Source: Halorientalis pallida
GTDB taxonomy: Archaea > Halobacteriota > Halobacteria > Halobacteriales > Haloarculaceae
Length of the DNA stretch: 64,000 nucleotides
Assembly: GCF_004118325.1 (NCBI RefSeq)
Contig: NZ_RDFA01000004.1
Coordinates: 124,001 to 188,000 of the forward strand
Reading direction: 5' to 3'
In this document: positions 49,103-58,602 of the stretch, piece by piece
How positions within the stretch are numbered: the stretch's first letter is position 1
Layout of the letters: every line of letters begins with the position of its first letter
The notes under the pieces: generated by a model
Databases searched by the model: none
The model's input: only the letters and a program-made list of their open reading frames with translations
What the model was told of the DNA's origin: nothing
Made by a program: the position numbers and the translations under genes

Positions 49103-52100
49103 ATGCCGATATCGGAGAACCAAGACGTGCAGTCGACAGAGATCTTTCGGTTGGCGGTTGGGGACGCCGACAACGGGAGGGGAAAGGCGCGTGCAGCCGT
49201 TCTTTCCGCACTCGTCGCGGTGTCTCTGCTGGCATCGATACCGGGCCTCACAGCAGCCGCTGCTGTGACGACCGGGCAACAGGCAGTGGCCGACTCGGTC
49301 GCGAGCGCCGACGGACAGGCGCCGTACGGGGGCGACCCCGTCGAACTGCCGGGTCGAGTCCAGGCGGAGAACTACGACACCGGGGGCGACGGTGTCGCCT
49401 TCAACGAAGAAGGCTGGTTCGACCTCGGTGACGACTACCGGGACGATCGGGTCGACGTCGAAGCGAGCGACGGTGGCGGCTACAACGTCGGCTGGATCGA
49501 GAGCGGCGAGTGGCTCGAATACACCGTCTCGGTCCAGCAGGCCGGAACCTACAACCTGAGCGCGCGGGTCGCCTCCGACGACTTCTGGGGTGGCGGCGGC
49601 GCCTTCTCGGTGAAAGTCGACGGCCAGGACGTGACCGATACCGTCGAGTTCGGCGCAACCGGCGGCTGGCAGTCCTGGGAGAACGTCTCCGCCGGGCAGG
49701 TCGAACTGACCGAGGGCGAACACGTCGTCCGCGTCACGGCCGAGGCGGACAAGTGGAACTTCGACTACCTCGACTTCGAGTTCGCGGACGACGAGGAGGA
49801 GAACGTCTCCGCGGACCTGCGGACAATCGGCTTCGACGAGACGAAAGCCGGCGAGGTCGGCACGGACGACCCCGATGCCGACCGCTTCGGCGTTCTGTAC
49901 GAACCGGTCGCGTTCGACGTTGACACCGGCGAGGCGGCCCGGATCACGATGTCGCCCGCGACCGAGGACGTCGACGTCGCGCTGAATCTGGTCGCACCGA
50001 ACGGGACCGTCGTCGCGACGGCCGACGGGAGCGGTTCCACGGCCGAACTGGCCACCCGGTTCAGTCGCTCGGGCGAGTACACCATCGCCGCCGGCAGCGC
50101 GGAGAACGTGTCGTTCAACTACACGCTGACGACCGAGCGGATCGAGCCGGTCGGCGACCTGGAGTCCATCGGCGTCGGTGAGACGAAGACGGGCGCGGTC
50201 GACACACTCGACCCGACCGCCGACGCGTACGGCGGTCACTACGAGGCCGTCGCACTCTCGCTCCAGGCGGGTCAGACGGTCGAGCTCGACGCCACGCCCG
50301 ACGCGACCGACGACGACGCGAACGTGCGACTGGTCGCGCCGGACGGATCGGTCGTTGCCAGCGACACCAGTGCCGATCGAACCGCCGCGCTCGGCCCGTA
50401 CACGGCCGACACGGCCGGCGAGTACGAGGTCGTGGTTTCCAGCGGCGACGGCCAGGCGTTCACTTACTCGCTGTCGGTCTCGGCGGTCCAGGTCGACGAC
50501 CCCGCCAGCGACCTCCGGGCCATCGACGTGAACGACCGGCGCACAAGCCAGGTCGACGCCGACGATCCGTCGGCGGCAAAGTACGGCGGCAGTTACGAAC
50601 CGATCGCGATCAACCAGTCCATCGGGTACAAAGATCGGGTGTGGATCAACCTCACGGCGGCCGACGGCAGTACGGCCGGGAACGTTACTCTCGTCGGCCC
50701 GGACGGGACGGTCGCCGCGACGAGCACCCAGGACGGTGCCTCGTCGACGATCTACACCCAGCTCACGAACGATGGCAACTACACGATCATCGCGGCCAGT
50801 GAGGACGGCACGCCGCTGAACTACACACTCTCGGTCGGTCGCGCACCCTGGAACCTCGTCGGCCCCGACGAGAAAGTGACCGGCGAGGTCGCCAAGTTCG
50901 ATCCGGTCGCGGATCGGTTCGATGGTCGCTACGACCGGCTCGACATCGCGATCAGTCGCTCCCGGGAGCCGTACGGCCGGGTCACACTCGAAGCCGACGA
51001 CCCGACTGCGACGGCCCGGGCGTACATCGTCCGCAACGACGGGACCGTCGTCGCGGAGTCCGACGCCAGCGGTCCCGAGGCGATCGCCGCACACCAGCTC
51101 GACAGCTCGTACAGCTACGACATGGTCCTCGCCAGCGGTGGCGACGACAGCTTCGAGTACGAGATGTCGTACTTCGTCGACGCGGACGGGCGGGTCGACG
51201 ACACCGCCGACCTGCGCTCGATCGGCACCGGCGAGCGCGAGGCCGGTGAGATCGGTGACGACGACGCCATCGACCTCGACTTCGGCGGCTACTACGAACC
51301 GGTGAATCTCTCGGCGACGGCCGGCGAGACGCGACAGGTGACGATGACGGCCGACGACGACGGTGCCGCCGCGCACCTGTACCTGGTCGATCCCGACGGG
51401 GCAGTCGTCGCGGAGTCGACCGGCGACGGCTCGACGGCCGAACTCACCCACCGGTTCGCCCAGTCCGGCGAGTACACCATCGCCGCGGCGAACGCGGGCG
51501 GAACGACGCTCGGCTACAACCTCTCGGTGAACGGTACCGACACGACGGACCTCCGTTCGGTCACCTTCGGCGAGAAGCTGTTCGGCGAGATCGACGAGGC
51601 CGATCCGTCCGCCGCGACGTACAACGGCTCCTACGAACCCGTCACCGTCTCGGCGGAAGCCGGCCAAGAAGTGGCGATCGAAGCCGTCATGAACTCGGAA
51701 CCGAGCGACCCTGCCTCGATCGACCTGTACCTGGTCGACCCGAGCGGGACGGTCGTCGCCACGGCCGGCGAGTACGACGAGGCCCTGATCGGCCCGACCA
51801 CGCTCCAGCAGACGGGCGAGTACACCATCGTCGTCGGCGGCACCGCCCCGGACGGGTTCGACGATCTGTTCCGGTACAACCTGACGGTCAACCGGCCACA
51901 GGACCTGCCGGACCTGCGCTCGATCACTGTCGGTGAGACGAAGTTCGGCGCCACCGACCGGTTCGACCCGACTGCCAGCGAGTACAACGGGACGTACGAA
52001 CCAGTGACGTTCGATGGGACGGCCGGCAACGCCGTCGACATCGAACTGCGCTCCGACGAGCCCAACACGCGGACGGAGCTGTATCTGGTCGACCCGAACG

Positions 52101-52249
52101 GGACGGTCGTCGCCAAGGCGCGAGCGTTCACCGTCGACCAGACGATTCCGGCCCACGTGCTGAACCAGACCGGCGAGTACACGATCGTCGTCGGTGCGGA
52201 CGCCTACGAGGGTCGGTTCGACTACTCGCTATCGTTGACGCGACCCTGA
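49103..52249 (+). CDS. Secreted protein: CBM6-like domain plus seven PPC-like repeats
   Basis: This 1048-residue extracellular protein has a long-n-region Sec signal (about 30-53, AAVLSALVAVSLLASIPGL). A carbohydrate-binding CBM6/35-type domain follows (about 80-230: PGRVQAENYDTGGDGVAFNE, GWIESGEWLEYTVSV, WNFDYLDFEF). Seven beta domains of about 114-121 residues start near residues 237, 351, 469, 583, 702, 815 and 936. Each opens like DLRSIxxGExxxGEVDxxDP and later carries a NGTVVA and SGEYTIV segment, typical of pre-peptidase C-terminal-type folds. There is no catalytic domain and no C-terminal anchor motif. It probably binds polysaccharide outside the cell; whether it acts alone or docks an enzyme is unknown. 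Confidence 0.88.
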   Translation: MPISENQDVQSTEIFRLAVGDADNGRGKARAAVLSALVAVSLLASIPGLTAAAAVTTGQQAVADSVASADGQAPYGGDPVELPGRVQAENYDTGGDGVAFNEEGWFDLGDDYRDDRVDVEASDGGGYNVGWIESGEWLEYTVSVQQAGTYNLSARVASDDFWGGGGAFSVKVDGQDVTDTVEFGATGGWQSWENVSAGQVELTEGEHVVRVTAEADKWNFDYLDFEFADDEEENVSADLRTIGFDETKAGEVGTDDPDADRFGVLYEPVAFDVDTGEAARITMSPATEDVDVALNLVAPNGTVVATADGSGSTAELATRFSRSGEYTIAAGSAENVSFNYTLTTERIEPVGDLESIGVGETKTGAVDTLDPTADAYGGHYEAVALSLQAGQTVELDATPDATDDDANVRLVAPDGSVVASDTSADRTAALGPYTADTAGEYEVVVSSGDGQAFTYSLSVSAVQVDDPASDLRAIDVNDRRTSQVDADDPSAAKYGGSYEPIAINQSIGYKDRVWINLTAADGSTAGNVTLVGPDGTVAATSTQDGASSTIYTQLTNDGNYTIIAASEDGTPLNYTLSVGRAPWNLVGPDEKVTGEVAKFDPVADRFDGRYDRLDIAISRSREPYGRVTLEADDPTATARAYIVRNDGTVVAESDASGPEAIAAHQLDSSYSYDMVLASGGDDSFEYEMSYFVDADGRVDDTADLRSIGTGEREAGEIGDDDAIDLDFGGYYEPVNLSATAGETRQVTMTADDDGAAAHLYLVDPDGAVVAESTGDGSTAELTHRFAQSGEYTIAAANAGGTTLGYNLSVNGTDTTDLRSVTFGEKLFGEIDEADPSAATYNGSYEPVTVSAEAGQEVAIEAVMNSEPSDPASIDLYLVDPSGTVVATAGEYDEALIGPTTLQQTGEYTIVVGGTAPDGFDDLFRYNLTVNRPQDLPDLRSITVGETKFGATDRFDPTASEYNGTYEPVTFDGTAGNAVDIELRSDEPNTRTELYLVDPNGTVVAKARAFTVDQTIPAHVLNQTGEYTIVVGADAYEGRFDYSLSLTRP

Positions 52250-52375
52250 ACGGGCCGCAGAGGGCCGCGAACTTTCTTCTTTGATCGGGAATTCCGGCGG
52301 CACCGACGCGACCGGCCGACGGTGAATGTCCCCGACTTCGCCATGTTCAAGCCGGCCGACTGCGAGGCGTGACAC

Positions 52376-53542
52376 ATGACACGCTCCGTCTGGCTGAAAG
52401 CCGACGACGAAGTCGGCGAGTGGGAGACACGCAAACGGCGCATCACGGCCGGCCTGGAGGCCGGCGTGGACTGGGTACTGGTCGACGAACACGACGTCGA
52501 GCGGGTCCGCGAACTGGGTGAAGTGAACGTCGCCGCTTTCTCGAACGGCGACGTGCACGTCATGGAAGCCGAGCAAGACGAGACCAACGCCGAGGCCGTC
52601 GTCGTCGGCAAGGACGGCGAAGGCGACGGCACCGTCGACCTGCCGACGGACTTCTCGGGTTCTGCCGACCTCTCTTCGCTACGCTCGAACGGCGACAGCC
52701 CGCAGGGCGGCTACGTCCGCATCCTGAACGAGGACTACGAGGCCTTCGCCCAGGCGGTCGCCACCGAGGCCGAGTACACCCTCGTCATCGGCGACGACTG
52801 GCAGATCATTCCCCTGGAGAACCTCATCGCTCGCATCGGCGAGGAGACGGACCTGATCGCCGGCGTCCAGACCGCCGAGGAGGCCCGCACCGCCTTCGAG
52901 ACGCTGGAACTGGGCTCGGACGGCGTCCTGCTCGACGCCGACGACCCCGACGAGATCCGGAAGACGGTCGAGGTCCGCGACGAGAGCCAGCGCGAGTCCG
53001 TCGACCTCCAGTTCGCCGAGGTCACGGCCATCGAACAGACTGGCTCCGCGGATCGAGTCTGTGTCGACACGGGCAATCTGATGGAACACGACGAGGGGAT
53101 GCTCGTCGGTTCGATGTCCCGCGGTCTCTTCTTCGTCCACGCCGAGACGGCCGAATCGCCCTACGTCGCCTCTCGCCCCTTCCGGGTCAACGCCGGCGCG
53201 GTCCACGCCTACGTCCGTACGCCCGACGGCGGGACGAAGTACCTCTCGGAACTCCGCAGCGGCGACGAGGTGCAGGTCGTCGATACGAACGGGAACACCC
53301 GCGAGGCCATCGTCGGCCGCGTAAAAATCGAGAAACGACCCATGTTCCGGGTGCAGGCCGAAACCGCTGAAGGCGACCGCATCGAGACCCTGCTCCAGAA
53401 CGCCGAGACGATCAAAGTGGCCACGAGCGAGGGCCGGAAAGCGATCACGGACCTCGAAGCCGGCGACGAACTGAAGGTGTTCTACGAGGACACCGCCCGC
53501 CACTTCGGCGAGGCCGTCGACGAGAGCATCATCGAAAAGTAA
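52376..53542 (+). CDS. aroB': 3-dehydroquinate synthase II
   Basis: This 388-residue archaeal enzyme makes 3-dehydroquinate from amino-dideoxy-ketofructose phosphate in the alternative shikimate entry, using NAD. Characteristic segments are VWLKADDEVGEWETRK, the Lys-containing barrel regions (DWQIIPLENLIARI, VKIEKRPMFRV) and the GMLVGSMSRGLFFVHAE loop. Length is usual for the family. A partner aldolase, ADH synthase, is not in this window. aroD lies 2.2 kb further on, on the other strand. Confidence 0.95.
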   Translation: MTRSVWLKADDEVGEWETRKRRITAGLEAGVDWVLVDEHDVERVRELGEVNVAAFSNGDVHVMEAEQDETNAEAVVVGKDGEGDGTVDLPTDFSGSADLSSLRSNGDSPQGGYVRILNEDYEAFAQAVATEAEYTLVIGDDWQIIPLENLIARIGEETDLIAGVQTAEEARTAFETLELGSDGVLLDADDPDEIRKTVEVRDESQRESVDLQFAEVTAIEQTGSADRVCVDTGNLMEHDEGMLVGSMSRGLFFVHAETAESPYVASRPFRVNAGAVHAYVRTPDGGTKYLSELRSGDEVQVVDTNGNTREAIVGRVKIEKRPMFRVQAETAEGDRIETLLQNAETIKVATSEGRKAITDLEAGDELKVFYEDTARHFGEAVDESIIEK

Positions 53543-53660
53543 CCGGACCGTTTTTGCCTGACGGGGTTCGGACTCTAACGCTGTTTTCAGTAGCTCGGAT
53601 GTAACTAACGATGTTTCCGCTACCTCGGGATTTTTGCACTTGCGTAACGATTGGTGATTG

Positions 53661-55175
53661 ATGGCACAGACACCACAGACCGAGCGATCCGAACCGGAAC
53701 TGTCCGCGGACGCGGACTGGAACTGCCTGTACGTCGACGGAGACTGGCACGGCCCGGGCGACCGTGACACGATCTCGGTCGAGGACCCCTCGACACGGGA
53801 GGAGTGGACACGGGTCCCGGCGGGTACGACCGAGGACGTAGACGACGCCTACGCGTCGGCGAAAAGCGCTCAGGAGCGCTGGGCCGAGAAGAGCCCGGAC
53901 CGGCGGGCCGAGGTCGTCCAGACGGTCTACCAGCTGATGGACGAGTACGAGGACGAACTCACCGAGTTGCTCATGGCCGAGTCCGGCAGCGCACAGCTCA
54001 AGAGCAACGTCGAACTCCAGACCGCGGCCGGCGGCGTCGCCGAGGCGGCGACCTACCCCTCCCGGGCCGGTGGCGACATTCGGGACTCGTCCATCGAGGG
54101 CAAGGAGAACCTCGTCAAGCGGGAACCGGCGGGTATCGTCGCCGTCATCCCGCCGTGGAACTTCCCCTTCCACCTCGCGATCCGTGCGGTCGCCCCCGCG
54201 GTCGCACTGGGCAACGGCGTCGTCATCAAGCCCGCCTCCGACACGCCGGTCACGAGCGGCCTGGCCATCGCCAAACTGTTCGAGATGGCCGGCGCACCGT
54301 CGGGCCTGGTCAACTGCGTCCCCGGCGAGGGCTCGGAGATCGGTGACCGCGTCGCCGGCCACCCCGACGTGGACGTGGTCGCCTTCACCGGCTCCACCGA
54401 GGTCGGTCGCCACGTCGCGAAACAGGCCGTCGACTCGCTTGCCTTCCCCGCGATGGAGCTGGGCGGAAACGGCCCCAACGTCGTCCTCGAAGACGCCGAC
54501 TTGGACAACGCTCTCTCGGGCAGTGCCTTCGGGAGTTTCTCCCACCAGGGCCAGGTCTGTATCTCGATCAACCGCCACCTCGTCCACGAGTCCATCTACG
54601 ACGAGTTCGTCGAGGGCCTGGTCGAGAAGGCCGAGATGCTCCCGGCCGGCAGCGTCCACGACGGCAACATCGTCGGGCCGATCATCAACGAGTCCCAGCG
54701 CGACCAGATCCTCCAGTTCGTCGAGGACACGGTCGAGCAGGGTGCGACCCTCGAAACCGGCGGCGAGACGGTCGACCTGGACGGCGTCGAGGACTCGCTG
54801 GTCGTCGAGCCGACGGTGCTGTCGGACGCGACCAACGACATGACCGCGGCCTGCAACGAGCACTTCGGCCCGGTCGCACCGGTCATCCCCTTCTCGGACG
54901 ACGAGGAGGCCGTCGAACTAGCCAACGACACCGAGTACGGGCTGGCGGCCTCGGTCTGGTCGGGCGACCGCAACCGCGCCGAGGACGTGGCCGACGCCAT
55001 CGACGCGGGGATGGTCCACATCAACGACCAGCCGATCAACGAGGAGGCGAACGTTCCCTTCGGCGGGATGAAGGCCTCCGGCATCGGCCGGTTCCACGGC
55101 GACGCGATCATGCGGGAGCTGACCGAGACCAAGTGGATCTCGGTCCAGCGCGAACCGCGCCAGTTCCCGATGTAG
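53661..55175 (+). CDS. Aldehyde dehydrogenase family protein
   Basis: This 504-residue NAD(P)-dependent aldehyde dehydrogenase has the oxyanion Asn167 in PWNFP, the general base Glu266 in MELGGN and the nucleophile Cys300 in GQVCISINR. The NAD site is FTGSTEVGR (242-250). C-terminal GMKASGIGRFHG is typical. The usual ELGGK is ELGGN, a frequent variant in haloarchaea. The substrate is not specified by sequence. GATTTTTGC around 53627 gives a TATA box for ATG 53661. Confidence 0.93.
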   Translation: MAQTPQTERSEPELSADADWNCLYVDGDWHGPGDRDTISVEDPSTREEWTRVPAGTTEDVDDAYASAKSAQERWAEKSPDRRAEVVQTVYQLMDEYEDELTELLMAESGSAQLKSNVELQTAAGGVAEAATYPSRAGGDIRDSSIEGKENLVKREPAGIVAVIPPWNFPFHLAIRAVAPAVALGNGVVIKPASDTPVTSGLAIAKLFEMAGAPSGLVNCVPGEGSEIGDRVAGHPDVDVVAFTGSTEVGRHVAKQAVDSLAFPAMELGGNGPNVVLEDADLDNALSGSAFGSFSHQGQVCISINRHLVHESIYDEFVEGLVEKAEMLPAGSVHDGNIVGPIINESQRDQILQFVEDTVEQGATLETGGETVDLDGVEDSLVVEPTVLSDATNDMTAACNEHFGPVAPVIPFSDDEEAVELANDTEYGLAASVWSGDRNRAEDVADAIDAGMVHINDQPINEEANVPFGGMKASGIGRFHGDAIMRELTETKWISVQREPRQFPM

Positions 55176-55196
55176 GAGCGGCCGCCGACTCGCCGG

Positions 55197-55610
55197 TCAG
55201 TTTTCTTCGGCGTCCCCGGCGTCGAGTTTCGTCGTACACCAGTGACAGAACTCCAGATCGGAGTCGACCTCACGACCACAACTGGGGCACTGTGTCCCGT
55301 CGGCGACGCGCTGGCTGGTCTCGTTGGTCCGCGAGGCCAGGACGTACGCGTCGACCATGTTCATGCCCGTCACGGCCGAGAGGGCAACCACCGCGCGGAG
55401 TGGCATCGCGCGGGACATCTGCATCAGCGAGTCGACGGTCAGCGTCGTCGGGATGGCCGAGTCGGGGATCATGAGCGAGCCGGTGAGAATGATGAGGCCG
55501 AACCACAGGAGCGCACGCGCCCACTCCCGCAGGTAGACGTGCCCGAGTCCCGGGTAGACGAGGCCCAGCACCGCGGCGAGTAGCGGTCGCTTCCGTGCGC
55601 TATCTGGCAC
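55197..55610 (-). CDS. Membrane protein with C-terminal zinc ribbon
   Basis: This 137-residue protein has three hydrophobic segments (about 10-26, 31-48 and 70-90; the first like the TM2-type GLVYPGLGHVYLREW motif) and a C-terminal zinc ribbon (CPSCG, CHWC; about 108-124). It may be a small scaffold or sensor. The zinc ribbon faces the cytoplasm by the positive-inside rule (inference). Function unknown. It converges on the aldehyde dehydrogenase gene. Confidence 0.8.
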   Translation of the reverse strand: MPDSARKRPLLAAVLGLVYPGLGHVYLREWARALLWFGLIILTGSLMIPDSAIPTTLTVDSLMQMSRAMPLRAVVALSAVTGMNMVDAYVLASRTNETSQRVADGTQCPSCGREVDSDLEFCHWCTTKLDAGDAEEN

Positions 55611-55703
55611 TATCCCGGAATTCTGTGACGGTCGGTTGTTAAGCTTCCGCCTTCGAAAAGCGGCGTTTTCGGCCCGTCTCCGGCGGTTCGGCGGGGCCGT
55701 CGG

Positions 55704-56393
55704 TCAGTCCTCGGTCGGATCAGACTGCAACTCGGTGACGAGTCGGCGCAGGGTCGCGAGGTCGTACTGGCCGGGCGCGGTCGCCTCGGCCGGATCGACC
55801 GGCGCGTAGCCGATGCGCGACCCGTACAGTGGCGCGACGGCGCGGGAGTGGCGGCCGGGTTCGCCCATCGCCATCGTCGCGACGCGGTCGCCGCCGGCCA
55901 CGGAGGCCCGGGTCGCCGCCAGCAGTTCGAGGACGTCGTCCGTCGAGCGGGCCGTCACCGCCAGTTTTCCCACGTCGCCGTACTCGCAGGCCCGGTCGAG
56001 CAACTGCCGGAGTTTGGGCGGTTCGGGCGTCTTCGCGAAGTCGTGTGTCGACACGATCACCGACACACCGTTGGCGTGGGCGTGATCGATCACGCGCTCG
56101 CCGCCACCCTCGGATGCGGTCGTGAGTTCCACGTCGACGGCCTCGACTGAGGAGTGTTCGACCGCAGTACAGAGGGCGTCGAGGCGGGCGTCGTCGTCTT
56201 CGGCCTCGCCGCCCTCGAAGTCAGCGCGGTTGGTCACGATCAGCGGCAGGGCTCCGTCGTAGTTGGCGAGTGCCGCGAGCGGGTCCCTCGCGAGGTCCAT
56301 CCGGAACTCGACAGCGTCAGCGTGCTCGCGGGCGGCGGGCGCGTCCCCCAGGTCGGCCGTGGCCGCCGCCAGCACGAACGACTCGAAGTCCAT
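55704..56393 (-). CDS. aroD: 3-dehydroquinate dehydratase (type I)
   Basis: This enzyme converts 3-dehydroquinate to 3-dehydroshikimate. The 229-residue type I protein has His117 in STHDF and the Schiff-base Lys143 in GKLAVTARS, matching the catalytic pair of the family, and EFRMDL at the barrel start. ATG 56393 is directly preceded by GGAGGT and begins the conserved part; the upstream open frame is not conserved. It follows the product of the DHQ synthase II gene nearby in the pathway. Confidence 0.95.
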   Translation of the reverse strand: MDFESFVLAAATADLGDAPAAREHADAVEFRMDLARDPLAALANYDGALPLIVTNRADFEGGEAEDDDARLDALCTAVEHSSVEAVDVELTTASEGGGERVIDHAHANGVSVIVSTHDFAKTPEPPKLRQLLDRACEYGDVGKLAVTARSTDDVLELLAATRASVAGGDRVATMAMGEPGRHSRAVAPLYGSRIGYAPVDPAEATAPGQYDLATLRRLVTELQSDPTED

Positions 56394-56440
56394 ACCTCCG
56401 GTAGGTCCGAGTCCGAACAAAAACCTGTCCACTTGGCAGT

Positions 56441-57406
56441 TCAGGTGACCGACGCCAGGTTCACCAGGAAAAGCAGGTACAGCAGTACCAGCGTCGCCCC
56501 CTCCCACCGGGTGACCTCGCGGTCCTGGGTCACGAACAGGTACAGCACCGTCGCCAGCACCATCGCCGGCAGGCCGTAGGCCCGGATCGTCGGTGGGATC
56601 GTGAGCGGCCCGACCAGCGACGCGACTCCCATGACACCGAAGGCGTTGACGACGTTCGAGCCCAGGATCGCGCCGACGGCGACTGCCGTGTCGCCCCGCC
56701 GCGCGGCCATCGCGCTGACGGTCAGCTCCGGCAGGACCGTCCCGATGGAGAGCGCGGTGACGGCGATCACGGCTGGTTCGACCGCCAGCACCGACGACAG
56801 GGTGACCACCGAATCGACCAGCACCGACGCCGACGCGACCACGAGGACGAGACTACCGACGAACGCCGCGTAGGTCATCACGCCGATGGGTGACGCCTCG
56901 ATGTCGGCCTCGACCTCCTCGACTTCCTCGACGATCTCGGGGACCGACACGTCGCGTTCGGCGATGGTGAAGTGGATGTACACCGCGAGCGCGCCGAGAG
57001 CGAGGACGCCCTCGATGCTGGTGAAGGGACTCGACCAGATCGCGAGCGTGAGGAAGGCGGCCGAGGCCGCGAACAGCGGCAGGTCCACCTGCATGAGGTC
57101 GCGCTCGACGCGCAGGCCCCGGCCGACGACCGCAGCGATGCCGAGCACGAGGAAGACGTTCGAGACGTTCGACCCGACGACGTTGCCGACGACGATGCCC
57201 GGTTCGTCCCGCAGGACCGCGAGGACGGCCGCGACCAGTTCCGGCAGCGAGGTCCCGATGGCTACGACGGTCATCCCGATGACGAACGGAGAGAGCCCCA
57301 GCGCGAGGCCGATCTTCTGTGCGGTGTCGGTGAACAGGTCGGCCGACCACAGCAGCACCGCCAGTCCGCCGACGAACAGCGCTACTGCGACCGACAGACT
57401 CGCCAT
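56441..57406 (-). CDS. Calcium/sodium antiporter (CaCA family)
   Basis: This 321-residue exchanger has the two inverted alpha repeats: GTSLPELVAAVLAVLRDEPGIVVGNVVGSNVSNV (about 50-83) and GTVLPELTVSAMAARRGDTAVAVGAILGSNVVNAF (about 215-250). An acidic loop (EIVEEVEEVEADIEA) lies between halves, with about ten hydrophobic helices. Such proteins exchange Ca2+ for Na+ (or H+) across the membrane, useful for a cell in high salt. ATG 57406 is the family start. Confidence 0.92.
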   Translation of the reverse strand: MASLSVAVALFVGGLAVLLWSADLFTDTAQKIGLALGLSPFVIGMTVVAIGTSLPELVAAVLAVLRDEPGIVVGNVVGSNVSNVFLVLGIAAVVGRGLRVERDLMQVDLPLFAASAAFLTLAIWSSPFTSIEGVLALGALAVYIHFTIAERDVSVPEIVEEVEEVEADIEASPIGVMTYAAFVGSLVLVVASASVLVDSVVTLSSVLAVEPAVIAVTALSIGTVLPELTVSAMAARRGDTAVAVGAILGSNVVNAFGVMGVASLVGPLTIPPTIRAYGLPAMVLATVLYLFVTQDREVTRWEGATLVLLYLLFLVNLASVT

Positions 57407-57473
57407 GGATCGAGTTCACCGTTCGACGGCAAAAGCCCCGACCTCCCGGCAACGCTGACGTGGGCGGCCGGAG

Positions 57474-58517
57474 TCAGTACGGTTCGTGGGTCGCCAGGTA
57501 ACGGTGGCCGTCGTCGGTCCGCTCGCTCGCCACGTCGGCCACGGTGTACAGCTGAATCTCCCGTTCGTTCCGCGTCGTCACGGGAAAGTCGTAGTTTTCC
57601 GCCTCGTAGCCCGGCGGGTCGCCCTCGGCCCGGCGGCGTTCGACGAACTCGCGGTGAGCGTCGAGCCGGTCGCTGGCGAGCCGTTCGGAGAGTCCGGGAA
57701 CGCGCTCGACGCTCTCGCCGATGGCCTCGGCGAAAGCCGGGTCGAGTTCGTAGCCCACCGAGTCACGACCGGCCACCATCGCCGCGATGGTCGTCGTCCC
57801 CGTCCCGAGGAACGGGTCGAGGACCGTGTCTCCGTACGTCGAGAACATCCGGATCAGGCGGAGCGGGATTTCGAGGGGGTAGGCCGCGGACCGCTGGCGG
57901 GTGCCGTCGCCGTCGAGGTGCTGGTCCTCGCCCAGGATCTCCCAGCAGTCCGAGAACCACTCGTTGCGCTCCTCCCAGAAGTACGCGCTCTCGTACCGGT
58001 CGTCGTCGCCCGGCGGGAACTCCCGGAGGTCGCCGTTGCGAAAGACGAGGACGTGTTCGTGCTCCAGTGTCGGGTAGGCGTTGGGCGGCAGTGTGCCCGA
58101 ACCCATGAACTTGCTCGGGCTGTTGGTGGGTTTCCGCCAGAGGATCTCGGGCAGGCTGGTGAAGCCGTGGTCGCGCATCCGGCTGACGATCTCGGTGTGG
58201 TTGGGCCACAGCTGGAACTGGCCGTCCACAGTACGAGTGGCGTCGCCGACGTTGATACAGGCGAGGCCACCCGGGGCCAGGACGCGTTCGAGCTCGGCCC
58301 AGACGGTGTCGAGCACGTCGTGCATCAGCTGGAAGGCGCGGTCGCCGTCGCCGTCGTCGAGTGCGGTCTCGATGGCGGGGTCCAGCTCCGCGAAGAGGTC
58401 GTCCCACTGCTCGACCAGGGGGTAGGGGGGCGAAGTCACGACGAGGTCGACAGCGTCGTCGTCGACGGCGGCCAGCGTGCGCGCGTCGTCGAGGACGACC
58501 CTGTGCTCGGTCTCCAT
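57474..58517 (-). CDS. zim: Probable CTAG-specific DNA methyltransferase (Zim-like)
   Basis: This 347-residue beta-class amino-methyltransferase has motif IV TSPPYP (33-38), the SPPY form used by m4C and some m6A enzymes, and motif I LDPFLGTGTTTIAAM. Its layout (WRKPTNSPSKFMGSGTLPPNAYPTLEHEHVLVFRNG) is like the widespread haloarchaeal orphan enzyme Zim, which modifies CTAG; I rely on memory here. There is no linked restriction gene, as expected for Zim. ATG 58517 is preferred over GTG 58529. CTAG is strongly depleted in this window (see findings), which agrees. Confidence 0.75.
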   Translation of the reverse strand: METEHRVVLDDARTLAAVDDDAVDLVVTSPPYPLVEQWDDLFAELDPAIETALDDGDGDRAFQLMHDVLDTVWAELERVLAPGGLACINVGDATRTVDGQFQLWPNHTEIVSRMRDHGFTSLPEILWRKPTNSPSKFMGSGTLPPNAYPTLEHEHVLVFRNGDLREFPPGDDDRYESAYFWEERNEWFSDCWEILGEDQHLDGDGTRQRSAAYPLEIPLRLIRMFSTYGDTVLDPFLGTGTTTIAAMVAGRDSVGYELDPAFAEAIGESVERVPGLSERLASDRLDAHREFVERRRAEGDPPGYEAENYDFPVTTRNEREIQLYTVADVASERTDDGHRYLATHEPY

Positions 58518-58602
58518 GCGAGTGGCCACGCGCGGCCCCCTTTCGACTCTTGTGGTCCTGTCGCTCCGGCGGTACCGACTGTGGGAGAAAAGCCTCAGCC
58601 AG

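Noticed and set aside
48764-52156. Open frame of 1130 codons on the minus strand opposite the CBM-repeat gene
   Set aside because: It is the antisense of a well-supported secreted protein. Long antisense frames are normal at this G+C and codon bias; the product has no recognisable domain.
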